This document shows, piece after piece, positions 46,376 through 58,523 of a stretch of 64,000 bases of DNA. Under the pieces are notes generated by a model that saw only the letters and a list, made by a program, of their open reading frames with translations, did no database searches and had not been told where the DNA came from. The stretch is from Arcuatula senhousia. Its lineage: Eukaryota; Mollusca; Bivalvia; Mytilida; Mytilidae. The stretch covers positions 23,447,260-23,511,259 of the forward strand of contig OZ020313.1 in the NCBI GenBank assembly GCA_963971305.1, written 5' to 3'. A program made the translations under genes and the position numbers. Positions within the stretch are counted from its first letter, which is position 1, and each line of letters starts with the position of its first letter.

Positions 46376-48242
46376 TGAAAGATACATGTAGGTGATATAT
46401 ATTCACCCTTGTCACTTTTTTCGCATGTGAAATTTATATTTTTTGTCAGTCTGTGTTAATTGTTTAGTGTTTCTTTGACAATACCATTGCACCTCGCATC
46501 ATTCACAATAATATCCAGTTAAAAGTCGCTGTTTTGAAAATTCAAGTTGTCTGTTTTGCATGTCGCTGTTTCGATATATCGCTATTTTGAAAAAAAGAGA
46601 AAATGTCGCTGTTTTGCACCTTATACAACCTCAAGACCATGACACAGGACAACGTCCTCGCAATTCTAAGTAGTACCTTCAAGACCAACTTCATCGAGGA
46701 AATACAATTTTTTAAGTCCTCCTCAGTCAAGCCTAAATTTCCATCACTTCATAATGGCACACCTGGAATAAAGCCCGAACACCAGGGCATGTCGCTGCAG
46801 ACCATTATCATGGTATTGTCACGACGCTAAACTCCCACAGTCAGTATTTAGATATATTTTGCAAACAACCTGTAACATTATAATATCGGGGGGGGGGACT
46901 AAAGGTAAAATTGGCAAGGGTTTCTCAGCATGGGAAAAATTTTGAGCCAACGAAAAAGAGAGAAATCACCTTCAAGATAATTACTGGACTGAGATAATTA
47001 AACTAAATATAGTTATAAAAAAAAATTTCTCAGGTCTTGAATGAAAAAAGAACAGGACCGACCATTTAACTTGGAAGAGTGGCCATGGTTTTTCTATCTG
47101 GGCAGAAAAAAAATTAAGGCGTAATGACAAAGTTTTTTTTTCATCATGAACATTATTCTGTTATTGCAATATCCATCTTCAGATATTTGAAGTTGATATA
47201 ATTTTGGCACAGGATACGAGAGATCAGGTATGTTTTATACAAGGAGAGATACGATTACAATTTCTTATTGTTACGGTTTTGCCCAAATTTTCCGTAACCC
47301 CGGCCGTATCTGCGCCTATAATTTTTATACACATATATGTAAACGAGCAAAATTCAACAACGAAATGATCAGTAAAATTGATTATTTTTATGAACAGTTT
47401 TAGAAATAATCTTAAATGGGAAATAATGAATTTTTGTTTAAAGTTTGCTAACTTTTTGTCGCTTATGATGAAAAGTCGAGACAACGAGATTGTAACGGTA
47501 TTCGCACGGGATAAACTGCTCATGGTTTAGCCTTGGCCACCGGATTTGACAGGAAAATAAACAAATGAAATCAAAATTCTTTCCAAGAATGCGTGTGGGT
47601 TTTCAGCCATTAACCATGACTAGATTATCAACATTGATATTGAAATCGTGTTCTTGATGAAGTAACATACCAAAAACATTTAAGTGTGCACCATATGCAT
47701 GGGTTATGTTTTTGTAGCGAGGTGATTCCTGTTTTTTTACAAGGCATACAGTAAACAATTTTCGAAGTCACACCCTAAGGCCTAAACCAAATGGTCAAAG
47801 TTATAAAATCAGTTATTAATAAAATGTTAACAAGAAATGTCCACTATTTCTACACATATTTAGATCTTCTTCAACACCCCTCCCCCCAAAAAAAACCCAC
47901 AACTGACATGAAAATAATTTGCAGTTCATAAATACTCATACTACTAGACCTTTAATCTCATGCATTGATATATATTATCATAGACCTGTATAAAAAAGTT
48001 AAAAAAATCTAATAACAGGTCTATGATATTATGTATAAGAGACAGACAAGGCCTGAATGAAGGATGTATTAGTCAATCGGTACCTCGAATTATCGAACAC
48101 CTCGGTGTTTACCGAAAACCATATAAATATGTCAGAAAAACTATCTGAAATGTTATTAAGTACCACTTTTTATAAGAACCATGCAAAAAAGGATTCATGG
48201 AAAGAAAGCCTACACCACTTTATTTTTGATATGTTACTCCTA
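46376..48242. other. Intergenic within duplicated block
   Basis: GTCGCTGTTTTG-type words at 46525-46615 are mirrored by CAAAA-CAGCGAC words at 43546-43620. A 14-bp perfect hairpin (TATCATAGACCTGT, arms 47976-47989 and 48015-48028) lies near the right end. No gene is recognised; the 75-codon frame at 46603 has no motif. Confidence 0.5.
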
Positions 48243-48342
48243 NNNNNNNNNNNNNNNNNNNNNNNNNNNNNNNNNNNNNNNNNNNNNNNNNNNNNNNNNN
48301 NNNNNNNNNNNNNNNNNNNNNNNNNNNNNNNNNNNNNNNNNN
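48243..48342. other. Assembly gap, 100 N
   Basis: Exactly 100 undetermined bases, the usual placeholder for a gap of unknown size. Confidence 1.
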
Positions 48343-51300
48343 TTGCGATGGCCGATACAAAATAATTGTAACTGCAATTTTCACTTTTTGTTGTTTTAAG
48401 GAACCAACAAAAAATGGAAATTTATAAGTTGTGAATCTTAATGGAATATGCACTTCGGGATAACTAATTGTTTTAATAATGATAATAATAATAATAACTT
48501 TATTGTCATATAAATCATATTACACATGATTTGTTACAGAAATAAAAACAGAGAAGTACAAATAAACGACAAAATAAAGTCTATGAGACTCCTATCCTCA
48601 GTTCTGACGACCGTTTAATGAAGGAGGCAAGGCTCAGAGTTTGCCGAAAATTTGTAGGAGATAGTATTTTAATTAAATTATCATGATCAGAGGTATTAGT
48701 GGGATTTACATTCACAATATTGAAATCTGTCAGTAATTTATTTCTATAATCTTGGTTGTGGTTGCAATATAAAAAGAAGTGGCGTTCATCGTCTATACTA
48801 TTTTGATTACAAAAGGCACAAAGACGTTGTTCTCGGGGAACTTTTTTATATCTTCCTCGCTCTATGTCTAAAAGTTTAATGCTATTTAAAGAAATTAAAA
48901 AAGATTTAAAGTTATTAAGAGTTCTCATCATTTTATTTGATGATTGATTTTTTAGAATCCTCATTCGATTGACATAATTTCTATATAAAAAAACATTACA
49001 GACCTGTCAAGTGTCACGCAACTTGCATGAGACTCACGCATCCAGTCGGCAATTTGGCGGCAAATTCCTTTGATCTTTTATTTTTTTCCTTTGATTTTTC
49101 AATTTTTCGTCGAAACTCACGCATGCAGCTCATAAAAACTTGACAGCCCTGAAACAACCACAATATTTTTGAAGTCAAGATTTTATTGCTGTCAATATTA
49201 GTGTTACCAGACTGACAGAAGTTGTACATGTAGATGTCCAAGCAATAAAGCACTGTTTTAGGGATTTATATATGTACATAAGTATAGAATACAATGCCGG
49301 AAAAGAAAAATGGTACCCAGGAGCCATTTGCTTTCGGAATATTGGCATTGCTCAATATTATTTGTTATTCCTTTTGAATATTTGCATGTATAAACAAATA
49401 GTTTAAAGTGTGTCGTGTCTAATGTAATTGGGTGCATTGTAGAACATTTGCAATCATTACAAGTCAAATACTAGAACGATTTCTTTCTTCCGGTACAAGT
49501 ATACTAAAAGGCGGGGGAGGAATGAACACAATGAATCAAATATCTTAATGTTCGTCTAAGTCATGAATAATGACACAATATTGACAGTAAATGTGTGTTT
49601 TATTTGTGCATTATAAATGTTTACAAAGTATACGGCTAGGAAACGTTAAACAAATGCAAATGTACCGCTCCTATACCATGGAATCTTTGTAACTTTATAC
49701 CAAGGCACCATAATTGCCCCATAATTGGTAGTCAAGATAATCATGACATTATCATGGGGTTTTTGTCATTTGGACTTTTTTAGATCCACAAAGACGTAAG
49801 AAGTCAAACGTCAAAAACTATTTTAACTTCCAAGAGAGCATAATTATTTGGACAACATGATTGGGAACAACATTATATTTTGTATCCCTAATTGGGATGT
49901 GTTTGCATTAATAAATAAAAAATCAAATAATACCCCAAAAAAAGTATTTTCGTTAACATAGAAAGGAAAAGCCGATGGGGCATCCGAATGTCGAAGTCCG
50001 AAATGGCAGAGACAAAACCAGAAAACACAAACAAGGACAGGACGAAAAATCTGACAACATATAAAACACGGAAACACAAAAACCACTAAATATTGATCAA
50101 TTAACAACACGAACTCTGTCGTAATAATGAGAGTGTAAGAAGAGTACGCGGTTCCTGTCTGCTATAGCAGCACACCCGTCGCGCTGCCAATTTCCAATTC
50201 AAGGTGTCAAATCCGGTAAAGGAAGACAAAACAAAACCCTATGGCAAACCAACATCTGCACTTATTTGATCAGATGAGATAGAAATCTCATATTTGACTA
50301 AGAGTGCATGATGTCTACCGTAAAATTTCTTGAGAGTGACGACAGCAACCGATGAACAACACAAATTTGGGTCAAAGGTGCATTTTGTTAATAATTAAAC
50401 GACATACGAAACCTACTTCTCATGTCCTTTATAACTAAGCATGCATGGCTCGGGCATGCAATATCCTGGGCTGCATTTTTAAATCTCTAACCTGTTTACA
50501 CCACCTTGCCTTGCCACAAGAGAATTGTCAAAATCTAGGAACTTTGTCGTTTCAAGCGATAACTCTACTGTTTTGTTTTCTAAAACATCTTTTAAAGATA
50601 GAAGTTTAGACCATGGTCCAATTATGCAGTTAATTTGATTTCCTTATTGATAATAAACATTTTATGCCAGAGCTTGAATAAAATTTTCTGTTGTCTCCGT
50701 TGCCGACTTCAGCTTTTGGACCAAAGTTATAAGAATTAAATCGCATGTGGTGTGTCTCAAAAGGTTTTCTATCGATATAGTCATACAGATTTGTAGAAAA
50801 ATTCGAAATTATCTCAGATGAAATGATTCTTGATTGTTTGAAACATATAATTGTTTTTTTATCTGATGTTTGTTGTTTAAAATGCCTCTCTTTTGTGTCT
50901 CACAACCGTGTTGTGTTTTGTGTTGAACTACCGGGTCGTTAGATCGCAAACTGACACAGAAAGAGAGAGATTTGGTGCTATAAAACCCAACATTTCTTTT
51001 AAACTGCCTGTACCGAGTCAGAACCATTGCGATCTCCATTTTTTCTGATGTGTCTTGCCTTGCGTTTCATTTGTCTTTTCTTCTTAGACATTTGAGACTG
51101 ATCATTTTATTTCTTTAGTTTTTTTATGTTTTGTATATGCAAATACATCAAATTTTAATAAAAATTTCCTCTTCAATTTAATTAGATACCTAGATTGTTG
51201 GATGACGATTTCGTCCAAATGTGTATATATATAATAATAAGTGTACTGTATCACACAGCTAATAATTATTTTCTTAGCTGTCCAATAACATGAAAAATAG

Positions 51301-51389
51301 GGCATCTAAATAAATGGAACATTAAATGAAAACCCGCAATGATAGTCAACAATAGTTAAATATATTTGTATAATATACTAATATATATG

Positions 51390-51422
<33 letters not shown>

Positions 51423-54400
51423 GGGAAAGAAATGAGTTATCTTTGACCACCGAATCAAATTGCTTCACGTCTTTCTTGGATTTGCACCTCGAATTTGACC
51501 CAGGTGGTCATCTCAGTACAAAAAATTACGATTAAAGAGACGATTTAAATTTTCAAATTATTAATTTTCCTAATCTTCAGAGCAATATACCTACTTCCCC
51601 TGCATACGGTGTTTACATTTCACAACTTATTCGATATGCCAGAGCTTGCACACATTTCACAGACTTTTTTATCAGACACCGATTTCTTTGTGACCGACTT
51701 TTGGAGCAGGGCTATAAGAAAATACGATCCCTAAAAAAATTCTTTCTTCGTTATCAGCCACTAGTAGAAAAGTTCAAAAATAAGTTAAAAGATATGGTAG
51801 TTAATTGTTTTAATTAGTGTTTGACTGGTCTGCTGTACTGAGATGATCACCTCAATATCCCTATTGTGTCTCACAACTATGTTGTGTTCTATGGTCATAA
51901 CCGGATCCTAAGATCGCAATGGTAGAGGGAGGTTTGGCGCCATAAAACCTGGTTTAACCCACCATTTCGTTTGAAATGCCTATACCAAGTCAGAACCATT
52001 GCGATCCACCAATTCTCCGGTATGACTGATTCGTTTTTGTCATTTTCTCTGGACTATGAGATTGATCATTCAAGTTCGGTAGTTTTGTTATTACCTTTAT
52101 TTTCTTGGACCAGAAAATTCCATCATTTTCAAATTTTAAAAATTTACAAAGTGGAGATCTTCAATGTTTTTTTTCGGATCATCTTGAAAATTAAACTTGA
52201 CCTGTATTTTATTGTACTCAACAGCTGTACACAATATCATTCAAATCCTTTAACGCGTTTTCAAGTTATCATTCAGAAACCTTCGGGGGACGGACGGATG
52301 GACCGGCCACTTCGTGTGGCGGGGTATTAAAAATACAAAGTCGGGTTCCGTTATCTCAGCCAAAACCAGGGACCAGGTTTTAATTTTCGAACATATCTTA
52401 CTTTACATTGAAGAACTCTAGCTGATCTTAAACAATTTTCAGTGTTTCTTTTTACCCTTAGAAGTTAAGATCGACACATTGCCAAATACAAATTATATGA
52501 CAATCGTAATCTGTCCGTGTTCTCTATAGCTATACTGTGCAGAATATTTTAAAAAAATATATGAGGATATGGATGGGATATTCTCTGTTCTGTATTCTTT
52601 TAATTATTTGCCTTTTATCCTCTAAATGTTTTGTCACTTTTATTATAATATCATTATTATACCCAAAGGGTTATTATTCTGGAGCTATATCAAAAACAGC
52701 GACTTTTCAAAATACCAACATTCGACACAGCGAAATTTGCCATAGTCGAAACAACGACATATTTCATTAGATTTTCTTAAAATTATGCATCATTTAAACA
52801 GAGTCATTAAATTTATGACAAGCATAAAACAAAATGTGCATAGATATAGCGTGAAATGAATATAAAAAAAGGATAATATGAAAAATAAATCTATGTAAAC
52901 ATGGTAAAATAGAGATTACTTAAATCTAGACAAACAAGGCTACCATAGGGAACTTTGATGAGTTGAGAACCATCAAAAGGATGATTTTGCAGAAGTATTT
53001 AAATGAGGATTTGACTTTCAAATGCTTGAAATTACCTAGGAAATCTGCTACGTTGAATTTGAAAGAGGCAAAGAGGCACCAATGGCTCATTCGAGTGTCA
53101 AAAGTCCGAAAGGGCAACGACGAATCCAGTAAACATGAACAAGAACAGCACGAAAATTTAGAAGTGAACTATATGTCACTTGTTAAATTGTATTGTTCAA
53201 GTGTAATTAAGTTCTAATCACATAAGCTTCAGGTAGGGGGTGGCATATCGATAATTTCTAATTTTAGATTTTGAGGTTAAGATGTATCCATTTTACCTTA
53301 AAAAGAAACCCAATGCAGTTTTTTTTTCATTGTAGTTGATGTCCAGATATTGTTTGACTGGTTATACAGGTAAAGATTATGGCGGGAAATTTTCCCGTAC
53401 TTTTTTACTGTACAGTGTTACTAAATTTTGACTGGTAATATCTCCTTAGCCTAAGACTAACTTAAAAAATTAAGTTGTCAAAACAAAGTTTTCTATGGTT
53501 GTTTTACCTAATTCTATTAAATTGTTATCTATGTACCACCCTATACACAGTATCTGCCTGATTCTTAGAAATTTCTCTCCACATACACGGGACAAACCTT
53601 TTTCGTCCTTTCCGAAAGACTAGCATCGTTCCTTGATACCATCCTCGCAAATGGCGTCAAGAGAGTCGGAAATTTGGTTTATGAAATTTTCACCCCGGAC
53701 GAGGATCGAACCACAAACCTTGGTGTTGGCAGCCCGACGTGTAACCATTTCACTACCGGCTCTCCTAAACACTTATTAATAAGTATATACATAAAGCAAA
53801 CAAAAAAATTTATGCCTGTTTTGTTGATCTTAAAGGGGCCTTTGATTCTGTTTGGAGGGAAGGGCTTCTATTCAAGATGGCAAAACTAGGAATTGGTAGA
53901 AATCTATATAATGTTTTAAAAAATCAGTTTTCTAAAACAGAATCTGCTTTGAAATTTGATGATGTTGCTTCCCCATTTTTTGAAATAGATAAAGGAGTAC
54001 GGCAAGGAGATACAATTAGCCCTACTCTTTTCAATATTTTTATTAATGATTTAAGTAAAGAAGTTTTAGATAATAGTTGTGAACCACTAAATATATTGAA
54101 GTCTCACATAAGTTGTCTTCTCTTTGCAGATGACATAATTTTATTGTCAGAGTCTCAAGAAGGACTTCAAAATAGCATAAATAAATTGTCTAATTACTGC
54201 GACAAATGGCAGTTAACTGTACATAATAAAAAAACTAAATCCATGATATTTAAAAAAAGAAATACTAAACTAGAAAATTCATTTATTCAATATAAAAATA
54301 ACTCTATTGAGAATGTTTCAGAATACAAATTTCTTGGTACTACTCTTGGATGCAATGGGAATTTAACCTCAAGTATATTAGATCTAACCAAGAAAGCCAA

Positions 54401-57386
54401 AAAAGTTCAGTTTACTTTATACTCTAAATTTACATCTATGGGTAATGTCCCCATTAATGTTGCATTAAATTTATTTGATGCACTTATTAAACCTATTTTA
54501 ATGTATAATCTTGATATATGCATGATGGATCAGTATCTTCCATTTTATAGAGCAAAAATGAGAACAAAAAATACAAATTATCCGGAAGTATTTTTGGATC
54601 CATTTACGTTTATAGAAAAAACTTCTTTTGAAAAGGTTCATTTGACATATTGTAAATATATCCTTGGTGTTAAACGAAGCTCTTCAAATCTGGCCTCACG
54701 TTTAGAACTTGGCCGCTCCCCTATAGAAAAATTTATTAAAATTCAGTCACTTTTATATTATGCCAGATTACATACTACTAACATTAATCCTCTATTGAAA
54801 GAGAGTTTTGATCTGTGCAAGACATTAGATTCTGAGCATATCTACTCATGGGTTACTTATATAAAAGATATCATCTCTGACACTGATATTGATGTAAATA
54901 AAATTAATTCATGTAAAACATCTAAAAATTTAAAATCAGTCAAAGCATATGTAAAAAGTGAAATTTCTGAATATTACGATAATATGGCCAACAATAAGAT
55001 TAAAAACTTAAATGAACAAAATAAATTATTCCTATATAAATCTTTAAAAACAGATCTTGGAAAAGAACACTATTTATCTCATTATGACTTTGAAACACGC
55101 AAAAATATAGCAAAATTTAGAATATCTGACCACTTTCTTGAAATTGAACAAGGACGATACAAAAAAATTCCTAGAGATCAACGTTTTTGTAATTATTGTA
55201 AAAATCAAAATAGTATTGATGATGAGCTCCACTTTTTTCTTCATTGTGACCATAACAAAATTTATAGAAAAATTCTTTTTAAAGACTATGAAATAAACTT
55301 TGACCATTCTGACCAATATAATTTAACCAAAATATTATCCCCAACAAATTTTAGGCAAACTCAGAGTCTTGCCTCCTTTATAAAACAGTCATCAGAACTG
55401 AGGACAGGAGACTCAAAGACTTGATGTTGTCTTTTTTTGTTTATTGTCATATATGTATGTAATTATGTCACAAATCATTTAAATGTTGATTTCTTGACAA
55501 ATAAAGATTGAAATATAATTGAAAGATACATGTAGGTGATATATATTCACCCTTGTCACTTTTTTCGCATGTGAAATTTATATTTTTTGTCAGTCTGTGT
55601 TAATTGTTTAGTGTTTCTTTGACAATACCATTGCACCTCGCATCATTCACAATAATATCCAGTTAAAAGTCGCTGTTTTGAAAATTCAAGTTGTCTGTTT
55701 TGCATGTCGCTGTTTCGATATATCGCTATTTTGAAAAAAAGAGAAAATGTCGCTGTTTTGCACCTTATACAACCTCAAGACCATGACACAGGACAACGTC
55801 CTCGCAATTCTAAGTAGTACCTTCAAGACCAACTTCATCGAGGAAATACAATTTTTTAAGTCCTCCTCAGTCAAGCCTAAATTTCCATCACTTCATAATG
55901 GCACACCTGGAATAAAGCCCGAACACCAGGGCATGTCGCTGCAGACCATTATCATGGTATTGTCACGACGCTAAACTCCCACAGTCAGTATTTAGATATA
56001 TTTTGCAAACAACCTGTAACATTATAATATCGGGGGGGGGGACTAAAGGTAAAATTGGCAAGGGTTTCTCAGCATGGGAAAAATTTTGAGCCAACGAAAA
56101 AGAGAGAAATCACCTTCAAGATAATTACTGGACTGAGATAATTAAACTAAATATAGTTATAAAAAAAAATTTCTCAGGTCTTGAATGAAAAAAGAACAGG
56201 ACCGACCATTTAACTTGGAAGAGTGGCCATGGTTTTTCTATCTGGGCAGAAAAAAAATTAAGGCGTAATGACAAAGTTTTTTTTTCATCATGAACATTAT
56301 TCTGTTATTGCAATATCCATCTTCAGATATTTGAAGTTGATATAATTTTGGCACAGGATACGAGAGATCAGGTATGTTTTATACAAGGAGAGATACGATT
56401 ACAATTTCTTATTGTTACGGTTTTGCCCAAATTTTCCGTAACCCCGGCCGTATCTGCGCCTATAATTTTTATACACATATATGTAAACGAGCAAAATTCA
56501 ACAACGAAATGATCAGTAAAATTGATTATTTTTATGAACAGTTTTAGAAATAATCTTAAATGGGAAATAATGAATTTTTGTTTAAAGTTTGCTAACTTTT
56601 TGTCGCTTATGATGAAAAGTCGAGACAACGAGATTGTAACGGTATTCGCACGGGATAAACTGCTCATGGTTTAGCCTTGGCCACCGGATTTGACAGGAAA
56701 ATAAACAAATGAAATCAAAATTCTTTCCAAGAATGCGTGTGGGTTTTCAGCCATTAACCATGACTAGATTATCAACATTGATATTGAAATCGTGTTCTTG
56801 ATGAAGTAACATACCAAAAACATTTAAGTGTGCACCATATGCATGGGTTATGTTTTTGTAGCGAGGTGATTCCTGTTTTTTTACAAGGCATACAGTAAAC
56901 AATTTTCGAAGTCACACCCTAAGGCCTAAACCAAATGGTCAAAGTTATAAAATCAGTTATTAATAAAATGTTAACAAGAAATGTCCACTATTTCTACACA
57001 TATTTAGATCTTCTTCAACACCCCTCCCCCCAAAAAAAACCCACAACTGACATGAAAATAATTTGCAGTTCATAAATACTCATACTACTAGACCTTTAAT
57101 CTCATGCATTGATATATATTATCATAGACCTGTATAAAAAAGTTAAAAAAATCTAATAACAGGTCTATGATATTATGTATAAGAGACAGACAAGGCCTGA
57201 ATGAAGGATGTATTAGTCAATCGGTACCTCGAATTATCGAACACCTCGGTGTTTACCGAAAACCATATAAATATGTCAGAAAAACTATCTGAAATGTTAT
57301 TAAGTACCACTTTTTATAAGAACCATGCAAAAAAGGATTCATGGAAAGAAAGCCTACACCACTTTATTTTTGATATGTTACTCCTA
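48343..57386. repeat. 9,044-bp duplicated block, copy 2
   Basis: Begins at the first base after the gap and ends where copy 1 meets the gap. Contents mirror copy 1 at +9,144: LINE 3' fragment 48489-48964, MITE 48999-49151, (AG)n 51393-51421, repeat E 51734-52104, SINE 53544-53765, LINE 53769-55519. Copy 2 runs on into unique sequence at 57387, so it is probably the copy joined to the TMEM117 side. Confidence 0.95.
53769..55519 (+). mobile_element. LINE reverse transcriptase, assembly duplicate
   Basis: Same 551-codon frame as 44625-46280, here 53769-55424, with the same 3' UTR. The encoded proteins are identical. It should not be counted as a second genomic copy unless the duplication is confirmed. 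Confidence 0.9.
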
Positions 57387-58512
57387 CCAGCACCCTGATT
57401 TGATATTTTGTACTCTTTTTCCAAACAAGCGTTGGTCCTGAGAGAAAAAAAATATATAGAATGCATTGGAAAATTGTAAGAAAGGGAGATAACTCTTAAC
57501 ACTGTCAATAATTTCAATAGAAACCATTGTAACAAAATTGCAAGATTTCTCCCAGGACCAGACAGTTAAAATGTATGAGCGAACTGTTATTTATTTCTTA
57601 TTTTGTATACTTTGAACTATCTTTTGTTAAAAATAAACCACTGTAGCCTTTTTATCGATGAATATCACTTTTCTTCAATTTTGCATGATTCGTAAGTGGA
57701 GTACTACTTAAAATGTTATTTCTGTATTTATAACTGATTTATTGATAAATCTACCTGTTTCTGTTCCCTTTTTTTTTTAAGAAAACAAAATATTGGCTGA
57801 TTAAGTTGCTCCTCTATGTTGTTGACGAAAAGTGTAAATAAATCAATTTGGTAATGTGGGCTAATTATATTTTGTAGCATTTTATATGATAATTTATTAT
57901 ATTATTAAACCAATACTTACTGCAGCCAAGATAAAATATCTTGCAAGTCACAAGCCTTGAGAAATGCAGATTGGCCACCCATTATAATTTGTACGATTCA
58001 TGAGTAGTGCAGTAAAAAGAAATCTATTTTATATTAATCTAAAAAGACACTGATAAACAAAATAAGTTCCAATAGACTAATAACTCATTTTTTTTTAATC
58101 ATTATTGCACACTTGAACCATGTTTTATTGTGGTTTTCGGATAATTAATACTGGTTTTCGGTAAATAGTTCTGGTTTTCGGTAATTCCTGCTACCCTTAG
58201 TCAATCAACATGAAAACCGGAGCGATTCTGAAGTACAAATATGTAGGCCAGGAGACCAGGTCTGTACCTCTGTATAAATATGTATCATGAATCTTAAAAA
58301 AAAATAGTTGAAAAAAATTGGATCATTTAAAAATGGTAAGGTCTGTCTTTGGTTCAGTTACAAAATGTATTCCTTCCCTTTCAGTCAAGGATCACACTAG
58401 AAGCAGTGAATTTAATCCACCTATTAACATAATTAAAGTGAACAAATGAAACATGCATATTTGATTTACAAGGAGCTCATCATTTTTATTGTGTGTTTTA
58501 CTTTCATTTCAG
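57387..58512. other. Upstream of TMEM117 coding start; short 21-bp repeat
   Basis: Unique AT-rich sequence, probably the first intron of TMEM117 because an acceptor (CTTTCATTTCAG) closes it at 58512. At about 58131-58193, TGGTTTTCGGTAA-like words repeat three times with a period near 21 bp. I cannot place the 5' UTR exon. Confidence 0.5.
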
Positions 58513-58523
58513 AATATACAACA

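Larger units (their letters stand above)
39199..48242. repeat. 9,044-bp duplicated block, copy 1
   Basis: Matches 48343-57386 at a constant offset of 9,144. No difference was found in the stretches compared by eye. It ends at the last base before the N gap. Read as one real locus represented twice. Confidence 0.95.

Noticed and set aside
48032..48045. TGTATAAGAGACAG is identical to the last 14 bases of the Tn5 mosaic end used in tagmentation adapters (also at 57176-57189).
   Set aside because: Only 14 of 19 bases match, the rest diverges, and it lies inside continuous sequence present in both duplicate copies. Adapter carry-over would normally show the full end. Probably coincidence, though a read-level check is easy.
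57201..57398. Open frame of 65 codons upstream of TMEM117, considered as a 5' exon.
   Set aside because: It crosses the end of the duplicated block, shows no homology to the family, and has no convincing donor that would join it in phase to 58513.
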